Positions 1-6,975 of a stretch of DNA of 12,262 bases are shown piece after piece. The stretch comes from DAOPYE01 sp035352715 (GTDB lineage Bacteria; Acidobacteriota; Holophagae; Holophagales; Holophagaceae). The notes under the pieces are model-generated. The model worked only from the letters and a program-made list of their open reading frames with translations. It was not told where the DNA came from and searched no databases. The stretch lies in the NCBI GenBank assembly GCA_035352715.1, contig DAOPYE010000076.1, positions 1-12,262 on the forward strand. Reading direction: 5' to 3'. Both the position numbers and the translations under genes were made by a program. How positions within the stretch are numbered: the stretch's first letter is position 1; each line of letters opens with the position of its first letter.

Positions 1-83
1 GCATCCGTGCGAGAAATCGCTTCCATCCGGCAGGGTTCATGGGGTGATTATCCAGGGTCGAGCCCGGTCAGGCCACGGGGAAT

Positions 84-551
84 TTACTTCGGCAGCCCAT
101 CCGAAAGGCGTTCGCGGTGCGCCTGGTAGTCGGGCAGGATGCGCTCGTAGGGCTCGTCCATGAGGCTGGACGAGATCATGAAATCCGCAGAAGTGCGGTT
201 GCAGGCCATGGGCAGGTTCCACACGGCGGCGATGCGCAGCAGCGCCTTCACGTCGGGATCGTGGGGCTGGGGCTCCAGGGGATCCCAGAAGAAGATCACG
301 ACATCGATGCGCCCTTCCGCGATCATGGCGCCGATCTGCTGGTCGCCGCCCAGCGGGCCGCTCTGCAGCTTGGTGATCGGCACATCCAGTTCCTTTTCCA
401 GCAGCATGCCCGTCGTTCCGGTGGCCACAAGCTGGTGACGGGTCAACAGATCGCGGTTGAAGGCCGCCCATTGCAGCAGATCGCGCTTCTTGTTGTCGTG
501 GGCCACCAGGGCGATGCGCTTGCGGGGCTGGATGACGGCTTCGGGGACCAT
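84..551 (-). CDS. mgsA: Methylglyoxal synthase
   Basis: Converts dihydroxyacetone phosphate to methylglyoxal and phosphate in the cytosol, the entry to the methylglyoxal bypass that relieves sugar-phosphate build-up. The 155-residue product matches the family's usual length (about 150). Visible motifs correspond one residue off from the E. coli enzyme: H18 in the LVAHD strand, the phosphate-binding TGTTG at 44-48, SGPLGGDQQ at 64-72 with the catalytic aspartate D70, and FFWDPL at 87-92 followed by H97 and D100. The C-terminal SADFMI and IPDYQ segments also fit. The ATG at 551 has a strong GGAAGGAG two to nine bases upstream. The gene is divergent from the flavoprotein gene at 757, with about 205 bp between starts, so it is probably transcribed on its own. 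A short hairpin overlaps its ribosome binding site (separate entry). Identification is secure from family motifs. Confidence 0.97.
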   Translation of the reverse strand: MVPEAVIQPRKRIALVAHDNKKRDLLQWAAFNRDLLTRHQLVATGTTGMLLEKELDVPITKLQSGPLGGDQQIGAMIAEGRIDVVIFFWDPLEPQPHDPDVKALLRIAAVWNLPMACNRTSADFMISSSLMDEPYERILPDYQAHRERLSDGLPK

Positions 552-553
552 GA

Positions 554-574
554 AGACTCCTTCCAGACGAGTCT
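554..574 (-). promoter_or_regulatory. Hairpin overlapping the mgsA ribosome binding site
   Basis: In the mgsA mRNA, AGACUC and GAGUCU form a 6-bp perfect stem around a 9-base loop, ending two bases before the AUG. The Shine-Dalgarno GGAAGGAG lies half in the loop and half in the 3' stem, so folding would hinder ribosome access. The stem is seen in the sequence. A regulatory role is inference, and a stem this short can occur by chance. Confidence 0.3.
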
Positions 575-756
575 ACCGATAGATGCGTGTTCGACCCGCT
601 TTCCTTGGGGCGACTCGAGTAAAATGATTCCATTCGCGATCCTTACCATGGGGCTCTCGAACACATCCGTTGTGCCCCTTTACATCCGGGCGCGACACAA
701 TGCCAGATGAATGGACATGTGAACGTGGACTGGCGCGCATGAGGCGAGAGGAATCG

Positions 757-2511
757 ATGAACGGATTTTCAAGGCTTTCCCTGGACAGGCTCCAAGGACC
801 GACGATGTTGCAGGGCTGGTTTCCGGCCGAAGCGGACCTGCTGGCCGCTGGCATGGCGGAGGCGGGCGGCCTTGGCGTTCTGAGGGTTCCGGCCTTTCCG
901 GATCTGTCCGCGCTGGATGAGAAGCTGAAGGCCCTGGCGGAATTCAAGGGGCGCATCGGGCTGGACATCAAGGGGCTGCTGGATCAGTTCGAGGAGGTGC
1001 TGGAGCTGGCCAAGGCACGGGGCGTCTCGTTCCTGGTGCACGGCAGCCAGATGGGCGAATCGTTCCATCACAAGCTGGAGGCCTGCGAACTGCCCCGTTT
1101 CGTGAAGGTCGAGAACCTGGAAGAGGCCCTAAAGGCCTATCGCGAAGGCGCCCAGGCCCTGGTGGTGGCGGGCCGCGAGTCCCTGCGCCAGAAGCTGGCC
1201 GAGATTCGCAAGAGCCTGCCCCTGCCGTTGTTTCCGGAGGCCTCCCATGATGCCGCTGAAGCCGCGAAATTGCTGGAGGAACCCGGCGTCATCGGCCTGG
1301 ATGTGCGCTCTCCCGAGTTGATGAGGGAAGCCTGTCAGGAAAAGGTGCCCGGCTTTCCCCAGGTGCTTTCGGGGACGCTGGAAGAAGCCCTGGGTGCCGA
1401 GATCAAGCCGCTGCCCCGCCTGAAGATCCGAAACCTGGATATTCCCTATCCGATTTTCCAGGGCGGCATGGGCGTGGGGGTGTCGTGGGAAAGGCTCGCC
1501 GGGGCCGCGGCTGCCAGCGGCATCGTGGGCCTGGTTTCGGCCATCGGCACCGGGTATCGGCATCCAGACATGGTGAAGTGCGTCAATGGTCGGCCCCTGG
1601 GGCCCGACAATCTCAATAATGGTCCGGCCCTCCAGCGCATCCTGCGCGACGCCAGGAAGCTGGCCGGCCCGAAGGGCGTCATCGGCGTGAACATTCTCTG
1701 CGCCATCAACGGCTACGAGCAGGTGGTGCGGGATTCCGTCGCGGCCGGGGCGCAGATCGTGGTGTCCGGCGCGGGCCTGCCGCTGGCCCTGCCCGAATAC
1801 GTGGCGGGCACGGATGCGGCCATCGTGCCCATCGTGTCCTCGGACCGCGCCTTGCGCATCATCTGCAAAAGCTGGGAGCGCAAGTACCATCGCCTGCCTG
1901 ACGCGGTGATCCTGGAAGGGCCTGAGTCCGGCGGCCACCAGGGCTTCTCGGCCGAACAGTGCCTGGATGGGAGCCACAGCCTGGAAAGCCTGCTGGGCCC
2001 TGTCCTGGAAGAGCGCGATCGCTGGGGCGATTTCCCGGTGATCGTGGCGGGTGGCGTATGGGACCGTGCGGACATCGATCGGTTCATGGCCATGGGCGCA
2101 GGGGGCGTTCAGATCGCCACGCGCTTCATCGGCACCTTCGAGTGCGATGCGGACCTGGCCTTCAAGACCACGGTGCTGCGCGCCCGCAAGGAGGATATCC
2201 AGCTCGTGAAATCGCCCGTTGGCATGCCCGGTCGGGCCATTCGAACGGGCCTGCAGCGCAGCATCGAGGATGGCACGGCTCCTGGCATCGCCTGTATCGG
2301 CAACTGCGTCTCTCCCTGCGAGCACGGCCTGGGGGCCCAGAAAGCGGGCTACTGCATCGCCGATCGTCTGGAAGACGCCCGCGCGGGCAAGGTGGACACG
2401 GGCCTCTTCTTCACCGGCAGCAATGGCTGGAAGCTGCACGACTACTTGCCCGTGAGCGAGCTGGTGGAGGAACTGACCGGCGATTACGGATTGAAACGGC
2501 TGGATGCCTGA
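757..2511 (+). CDS. Nitronate monooxygenase-family flavoprotein with a degenerate duplicated N-terminal barrel
   Basis: 584-residue member of the NAD(P)H-dependent flavin oxidoreductase / 2-nitropropane dioxygenase family (COG2070), whose members oxidise alkyl nitronates or reduce enoyl groups with FMN. The catalytic TIM barrel spans about residues 222-560: FQGGMGVG at 234-241 for FMN phosphate, VIGVNIL at 308-314, and EGPESGGHQG at 387-396 with the conserved His394. VAGGVW and GAGGVQIATRF follow. The C-terminus carries a cysteine pattern C513-x3-C517-x3-C521-x11-C533 seen in one branch of the family. Residues 1-215 resemble the same barrel in degenerate form: residues 65-96 align without gaps to 307-338, but the GGMG and GGH motifs are lost. 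The ATG at 757 is chosen because GAGAGGA ends four bases before it; a TTG at 670 lacks such support. The 3' end overlaps the next gene by 8 bp, so the two are probably co-translated. The family call is firm; the substrate is unknown. A FabK-like enoyl-ACP reductase role is an alternative. Confidence 0.9.
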   Translation: MNGFSRLSLDRLQGPTMLQGWFPAEADLLAAGMAEAGGLGVLRVPAFPDLSALDEKLKALAEFKGRIGLDIKGLLDQFEEVLELAKARGVSFLVHGSQMGESFHHKLEACELPRFVKVENLEEALKAYREGAQALVVAGRESLRQKLAEIRKSLPLPLFPEASHDAAEAAKLLEEPGVIGLDVRSPELMREACQEKVPGFPQVLSGTLEEALGAEIKPLPRLKIRNLDIPYPIFQGGMGVGVSWERLAGAAAASGIVGLVSAIGTGYRHPDMVKCVNGRPLGPDNLNNGPALQRILRDARKLAGPKGVIGVNILCAINGYEQVVRDSVAAGAQIVVSGAGLPLALPEYVAGTDAAIVPIVSSDRALRIICKSWERKYHRLPDAVILEGPESGGHQGFSAEQCLDGSHSLESLLGPVLEERDRWGDFPVIVAGGVWDRADIDRFMAMGAGGVQIATRFIGTFECDADLAFKTTVLRARKEDIQLVKSPVGMPGRAIRTGLQRSIEDGTAPGIACIGNCVSPCEHGLGAQKAGYCIADRLEDARAGKVDTGLFFTGSNGWKLHDYLPVSELVEELTGDYGLKRLDA

Positions 2512-4198
2512 TTCACGGATGACGGAACCGCGCCCCCGCGTCGCCTTCATCACGCCGCCCCTCATCAAGCCGTCGGAACCCGGGCTCTCAGCCGCGGCTG
2601 CGGCCCAGTGGTTTCGCGCGCGTGGGGTGGACGCCTGCGCCAGGGACGCCAGCATTGGCTGGTACCGGCGCGCCTTGTCGCGCGAAAACCTTGAGGCCGC
2701 GCTGGCCGACGTCGAAACTCCGGTGGAGGCCCAGGTCGAAGCCCAAGGCAAAGCTCCGGCCGGGCGCCCCAGATTCGGGCGGGGCACGCTTCAGGCCTTT
2801 CGTCTGGCCGTTCGTCAAGCCGTGCGGGATGAGGCCGCGGATGCCCCAGCCCTGCGCCGCTTCGAGGTCTATCAGCAGCGCCATGTCTACAGCTCGGCCA
2901 TCAGCCATCTCGTTAACGCGTTGCGGCTGGCCTCTGCGCCGTTCCCCGGCTTCCATCTGCGTGTGGCGGATGTGGAGATTGAACACCGCCGGCCGCACAA
3001 CTCCGAGGATCTGGAGGCTGTGGCGTCCGCCCCCACACCCTTCGACGCCTACTTCATCGAAGACCTGATGCCGTGGATCGAGGCGGAGGGCTTCACGCAC
3101 ATCGCCGTATCCCTGACCTTTCTGCATCAGGCCTTTGCGGCGTTCCGGCTGGCCGCTCTGCTGCGTGAGCGCATGCCCCACCTCCAACTGCTGCTGGGCG
3201 GCCCGCTGGTGGCGTGCTGGAGCGCGGTCGGATCCTCCCTGGACGCGTCGGTCTTCAGGCTCTTTCATCGCGTGCTGTCTTCGGGATCGGATGGGGAGAT
3301 GGATGCCCTGGTCGCCGAACTTGGGGGGCATCCGGTTCTTGAAAACGATGTGCTGGCGCCGGATCTGAATGACACGGATTGGGACGCCTACCTGGTGCCC
3401 GAGCCCACGGTGCCCGTGGCCCTGGGGCGCGGATGCTATTGGCGGCGCTGCGCCTTTTGTCCCGACTACCTGCACCCCAAGTACCGGCCCTGCGGGTCCC
3501 ATCGGCTGGAGGCTTGGCTGGAGGCTGTGGCGGCGCGCTTCCCCCAGGGCGCCATGCTGCACCTGACGGATTCTGCCCTGTCGCCCGCGCTGCTGGGCAG
3601 CGTCGCGGACGTGATCCACAGCCGGGGGCTGAACCTGCGCTGGCACGGCTTCGTGCGCATGGAACGGCCGTTCGCGGATCCCGGCTTCGCCCAGCGTCTG
3701 GCGGAGGGCGGCTGCGTCATGCTGCAGTGGGGACTCGAGACCGCGTCTCCCCGGCTGCTGGATCTGATGGACAAAGGCATCACCGCCGATCAAGCGCGGG
3801 CAGTGTTGCGCAGCACGGCCCGCGCGGGCATCCGCAATCACGCCTACCTGTTGTTCGGCCTTCCCACGGAGACCGACGCCGATCGCGAAGCGACGCTGGA
3901 TTTCGTGCGCGAGGAGGCCGAAAGCCTGCACGATCTGAACGCTTCCATCCTGAACCTACCCCGGCGCAGCCCCATGCATGACGAGCCTGGGCGCTTCCAT
4001 ATCACGTCCATGAGCCCCTTTGGCTTCGAGACGGACCTTTCGCTGTACGACGATTTCCGCTGCGAAGACATCCATCCGCGCCTCGAAGCTCGGCACTGGA
4101 TCGCCGGACGCTTCGCCAAGGATCCCGCCGTGAAGCGCATCCTGGGCGATCTCAACGCGCCGTTCAAGGCCAACCACGGTTGTTTTCTCCCGGATTGA
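2504..4198 (+). CDS. Radical SAM protein with B12-binding-like N-terminal region
   Basis: 564-residue protein of the class that pairs a cobalamin-binding-like Rossmann fold with a radical SAM barrel. The N-terminus VAFITPPLIKPSEPG (13-27) and residues about 198-234 (HIAVSLTFLHQAF to LLLGGP) match the usual opening of these enzymes, but no DxHxxG cobalamin-ligand motif is evident, so B12 may be bound base-off or not at all. The cluster motif is C311-x4-C316-x2-C319 within GRGCYWRRCAFCPDY, one residue wider than the common CX3CX2C. Later segments QWGLETASPRLLDLMDKGI and YLLFGLPTETDADRE are typical of the barrel. Residues 70-95 look like a proline- and alanine-rich insertion. The ATG at 2504 overlaps the upstream flavoprotein gene; an in-frame ATG at 2519 is an alternative, and neither has a strong ribosome site, which fits translational coupling. 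Substrate unknown: methyl transfer, cofactor or natural-product tailoring are all possible. Confidence 0.85.
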   Translation: MPDSRMTEPRPRVAFITPPLIKPSEPGLSAAAAAQWFRARGVDACARDASIGWYRRALSRENLEAALADVETPVEAQVEAQGKAPAGRPRFGRGTLQAFRLAVRQAVRDEAADAPALRRFEVYQQRHVYSSAISHLVNALRLASAPFPGFHLRVADVEIEHRRPHNSEDLEAVASAPTPFDAYFIEDLMPWIEAEGFTHIAVSLTFLHQAFAAFRLAALLRERMPHLQLLLGGPLVACWSAVGSSLDASVFRLFHRVLSSGSDGEMDALVAELGGHPVLENDVLAPDLNDTDWDAYLVPEPTVPVALGRGCYWRRCAFCPDYLHPKYRPCGSHRLEAWLEAVAARFPQGAMLHLTDSALSPALLGSVADVIHSRGLNLRWHGFVRMERPFADPGFAQRLAEGGCVMLQWGLETASPRLLDLMDKGITADQARAVLRSTARAGIRNHAYLLFGLPTETDADREATLDFVREEAESLHDLNASILNLPRRSPMHDEPGRFHITSMSPFGFETDLSLYDDFRCEDIHPRLEARHWIAGRFAKDPAVKRILGDLNAPFKANHGCFLPD

Positions 4199-4292
4199 TC
4201 GGGGCCGCCAGCGAACTCTGTGCGCGACTTGGCGCGTCGCGGCAACCAAGGGAGTGCAGGGGGGCTTGGCCGCGCTGCACGAAGGAGTTTAC

Positions 4293-5123
4293 ATGCCGCG
4301 CATGCCCGTCCTGTTTGTTTCCCATGGATCGCCCATGCTGGCGCTGGATGCGGAATGGGGGCCCGGCGAATGGTCGAGGGTTTTGTTGAACTGGGGCTCA
4401 CGCTTTGCGCCAAAGGCGATCGTCGCGATCAGCGCCCATTGGGAAAGTGATGGCGTGATCCGGGTGACAGCGTCGCCACGGCCGGGCATCCTGCACGATT
4501 TCGGAGGCTTTCCGCCCGAGCTGTACCGGCTGGATTATCCTGTGCCGGGCGATCCGGGATTAGGGGATCGCCTGGTGGCGCGTCTACGCGAAGCTGGGTT
4601 GGCGAGCGAGCCGGATGCGCAGCGCGCGCTGGATCACGGCGTCTGGGTGCCCTTGCGCGCCGCGTTCCCGGCCGCCCAGGTGCCCGTGATCCAGATCTCC
4701 CTGCCGCGGCCGCGCACACCCGCGGCGCTGGTGCGTCTGGGTCAGGCGCTCGCGTCGTTGAGGGAGGAAGGCGTGCTGCTGATGGCCAGCGGCGGGCTGG
4801 TGCACAATCTGGCGTTGCTGGACTGGGAGCATCCCGATTCCCAGGGGGTTTCCCAGGCCCACGTCCCGGTCTGGGCACAGGCCTTCGAGGCCTGGATGAG
4901 GACGGCGGTGGAGGACGGGGATCTGGAGGCCCTGCTCGCGGCGTCCCGGCAAGCGCCTTCCTACCATCTGGCCGTGCCCACAAGTGAACATCTGGATCCC
5001 CTCTACGTGGCCATCGGCGCGGCGGGGGATGATCCACCCCTCACGCTTTTCGAAGGCTGGCAGCATGGCAGCCTGTCTCTGAGGGCGTGGGTCTGGGGTG
5101 AAGCGAGGGAAGATTCCGCCTAG
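4293..5123 (+). CDS. DODA-type class III extradiol ring-cleavage dioxygenase (YgiD-like)
   Basis: 276-residue metal-dependent dioxygenase of the LigB/DODA superfamily. The closest well-known relatives are E. coli YgiD and plant 4,5-DOPA dioxygenase, which open catechol rings using a single-His-rich metal site. The four expected histidines are visible: H11 in FVSHGSPM, H49 in ISAHW, H171 in GLVHNL and H233 in SEHLDPL, with an additional H115 in LDHGVW. Length matches the family (about 260-275). The ATG at 4293 is chosen because AAGGAG lies five bases upstream; a GTG at 4254 would add 13 residues that do not belong to the family. The 94-bp gap after the radical SAM gene contains only a weak 6-bp hairpin (CGCGAC/GTCGCG, 4223-4241) without a T-tract, so readthrough from upstream is possible. 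The stop codon is shared in a CTAG with the convergent ligase gene. The physiological substrate cannot be read from sequence. Confidence 0.92.
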   Translation: MPRMPVLFVSHGSPMLALDAEWGPGEWSRVLLNWGSRFAPKAIVAISAHWESDGVIRVTASPRPGILHDFGGFPPELYRLDYPVPGDPGLGDRLVARLREAGLASEPDAQRALDHGVWVPLRAAFPAAQVPVIQISLPRPRTPAALVRLGQALASLREEGVLLMASGGLVHNLALLDWEHPDSQGVSQAHVPVWAQAFEAWMRTAVEDGDLEALLAASRQAPSYHLAVPTSEHLDPLYVAIGAAGDDPPLTLFEGWQHGSLSLRAWVWGEAREDSA

Positions 5124-6943
5124 GCCACCGTGATGGTCGAATCGGCATACATGCCGTCGATTTGATCCTTGAATGTTTCCGCGACGACCCGGCGTTTCAC
5201 CTTCAGGGAAGGTGTCAGCAGCCCGTTCTCGCAGGTCATTTCCTCGCTCAGCACGGCGATGCGTCGCACTCGTTCAAATTTGGGGCGCTTGGCGTTGATG
5301 TGCTCCACCTGTTGCATGAGCTTGGCCTTGGTCTGTGGCAGGGCCAGCAATTCCTCGTCATTGGCGAAGGCCAGATGCTGATGCTCCGCCCAGTGCCGCA
5401 GCGTCGGCAGGTGGGGCCAGATGAGCGCGCTGATGAAGTTCCGGTGATCGCCGATCAGGACGGCCTGTTCGATGTACTTGTTGGCCCGCAGCAGATTCTC
5501 GATGGGCTGGGGGGCCACGTTCTTGCCACCCGACGTGACCAGGATCTCCTTCTTGCGATCCGTGATCTTCAGGCGTCCGCCTTCATCCAGCACCCCCACG
5601 TCCCCGGTGTGGAAATAGCCTTCGGCGTCAAAGGCTTCGCGGGTCGCCTTCTCGTTGCGCCAGTAGCCCAGCATCACGTTGGGGCCGCGCACCAGGATCT
5701 CGCCGTCATCGGCAAACTTCACGTAGGGCTTGCCCTCCCAGGTCTCCCACAGCGACTGCCCCACCGTGCCTGTACGGACATCGCCGGGGCGCGTGACCGC
5801 GATGATGGGGCTGGTTTCCGTCAATCCATAGCCCTCGAAAATGGAAATGCCCACGGCCCAGAAGAACTCGTTCACCTTCGAATGGAGCGGGGCGCCCCCG
5901 GAAACGGCAATGCGCAACCTGCCGCCGGTGCCTTCGCGGACCTTGCGAAATACCAGGGCGTCGGCCACCGCAGCGGGCAGGCGGAGCCACAGGGGAGGGC
6001 GCTTGTCCCGGAATCGATAATTCGCCACTCGATGTCCAATGTGCAGGGTCCAGCCCAGCACGGCGCGCTTGAAGAAGCCGCCCACCACGGCGGTGTCGCG
6101 AATCTTGGCGTAGACCTTCTCGAAGATGCGAGGCACGGCGAGGAGGATCTGCGGACGCACCTCGATCAGATCCTGGGGAAAGGACGCGAAGCTGTCAGCG
6201 TAGTAGATGCACACACCCGTGTGGAACATGGTGAACTGTCCGGCCATGCGCTCGTAAATGTGCGAAAGGGGCAGCACGCTGAGGCAGCGCTCGCCCGCGT
6301 TGAGCTTGAAGTGGGGCAGGGCCTGGAGCATGTCGGAGACCAGGTTGCCGTGGCTCAGCATCGCCCCCTTGGGATCGCCCGTGGTGCCCGAGGTGTAGAT
6401 GATCGTCAGCAGATCCGAGGGCTTGCGCTGCTCGCCCCAGGCCCGCACATCCTCGCGACGGTCCTCCAGGGTGCGCCCCTCCTGCAGAAGCTGGTCCCAG
6501 GTGATGACAGGCCCGTCGGTCGGATCGGGAACCTCGCCGTCCAGCAGCACCACGGTCTTGAGTTCTGGAAGGTTCGGCCATTCCTGCTGGATTTTCGAGA
6601 ACTGCTCCAGGTTCGAGCAGAGGACCCAGGAAGCCCCGCTGTCCTTGAGGATGAAGCCCGTCAAGGCGGGGGTCATGTTGGGGTAGATGGGGATCGTCGG
6701 CAGGCCGGAGATGGCGCAGGCGAAATCCGTCACGGCCCATTCCACGCGGTTTTCCGAAAGGATCGCCACGGAATCGCTGGGGCGAAGTCCGCGCGCGTGC
6801 ATCGCCAGGGCGAGGCGCTCGACCATGGCCCTGACCTCCCGATGGGAGAGGGGCACGTAGGTCCCTTCGCGTCTGCGGGCCAGGGCGTCTGGCAGATCGT
6901 GTTCAAGCGATCCGTAAAACAGTTCAGCGATGGTTTGGACCAA
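5120..6943 (-). CDS. AMP-forming long-chain fatty acid-CoA ligase (FadD15-like)
   Basis: 607-residue adenylate-forming enzyme that activates a carboxylic acid, most likely a long-chain fatty acid, through an acyl-AMP to the CoA thioester for beta-oxidation or lipid synthesis. Core motifs in order: IIYTSGTTGDPKG at 181-193 (ATP phosphate loop), LPLSHIYER at 224-232, SGGAPL at 348-353, EGYGLTETSP at 370-379, GYFHTGDVG at 442-450, TDRKKEILVTSGGKNVAP at 461-478, and the C-terminal LTPSLKVKR with the probable catalytic K581. The SHIYER and TPSLKVKR signatures are those of the long-chain class rather than acetyl-CoA synthetase. Translation must start at TTG 6943: the codon before it is an in-frame TAA, the next in-frame ATG is about 47 residues in, and GGGAG sits seven bases upstream. 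It is divergent from xerC across 32 bp. Chain-length specificity is inference. Confidence 0.93.
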   Translation of the reverse strand: MVQTIAELFYGSLEHDLPDALARRREGTYVPLSHREVRAMVERLALAMHARGLRPSDSVAILSENRVEWAVTDFACAISGLPTIPIYPNMTPALTGFILKDSGASWVLCSNLEQFSKIQQEWPNLPELKTVVLLDGEVPDPTDGPVITWDQLLQEGRTLEDRREDVRAWGEQRKPSDLLTIIYTSGTTGDPKGAMLSHGNLVSDMLQALPHFKLNAGERCLSVLPLSHIYERMAGQFTMFHTGVCIYYADSFASFPQDLIEVRPQILLAVPRIFEKVYAKIRDTAVVGGFFKRAVLGWTLHIGHRVANYRFRDKRPPLWLRLPAAVADALVFRKVREGTGGRLRIAVSGGAPLHSKVNEFFWAVGISIFEGYGLTETSPIIAVTRPGDVRTGTVGQSLWETWEGKPYVKFADDGEILVRGPNVMLGYWRNEKATREAFDAEGYFHTGDVGVLDEGGRLKITDRKKEILVTSGGKNVAPQPIENLLRANKYIEQAVLIGDHRNFISALIWPHLPTLRHWAEHQHLAFANDEELLALPQTKAKLMQQVEHINAKRPKFERVRRIAVLSEEMTCENGLLTPSLKVKRRVVAETFKDQIDGMYADSTITVA

Positions 6944-6950
6944 TTACATG

Positions 6951-6955
6951 CTCCC
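6951..6955 (-). promoter_or_regulatory. Ribosome binding site deciding the TTG start of the acyl-CoA ligase
   Basis: GGGAG on the minus strand lies seven bases before TTG 6943. An in-frame ATG at 6949 lies only one base after GGGAG and is followed at once by TAA, leaving a minimal ATG-TAA start-stop immediately before the TTG. The spacing therefore favours TTG as the true start. Confidence 0.6.
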
Positions 6956-6975
6956 GGCGGTCATGGGGACGTGGC

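Noticed and set aside
1..40. Possible N-terminus of another minus-strand gene (ATG at 38-40, giving MNPAGWKRFLARM to the left edge).
   Set aside because: Only 13 codons are visible, there is no Shine-Dalgarno upstream, and a second ATG at 24-26 lies in a different frame; too little to support a gene.
670..756. Upstream TTG start that would add 29 residues to the flavoprotein.
   Set aside because: The added residues do not resemble the family, and the ATG at 757 has a good ribosome site.
552..756. Promoter-like hexamers such as TAAAAT (near 620) and TTGTGC (near 670) in the mgsA-flavoprotein spacer.
   Set aside because: No pair has both an acceptable -35 and a 16-18 bp spacing, so no promoter can be called.
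1129..2787. Long open frame (552 codons) on the minus strand opposite the flavoprotein gene; similar ones at 2588-3931 (minus), 5162-6982 (plus) and 8765-11188 (minus, 807 codons).
   Set aside because: They mirror strong genes codon for codon, are His/Gln/Arg/Gly-rich without domain motifs, and are expected on the opposite strand of GC-rich genes, where stop codons are rare.
4223..4241. Hairpin CGCGAC/GTCGCG after the radical SAM gene as a terminator.
   Set aside because: Only 6 bp with no T-tract after it; likely chance in GC-rich DNA.
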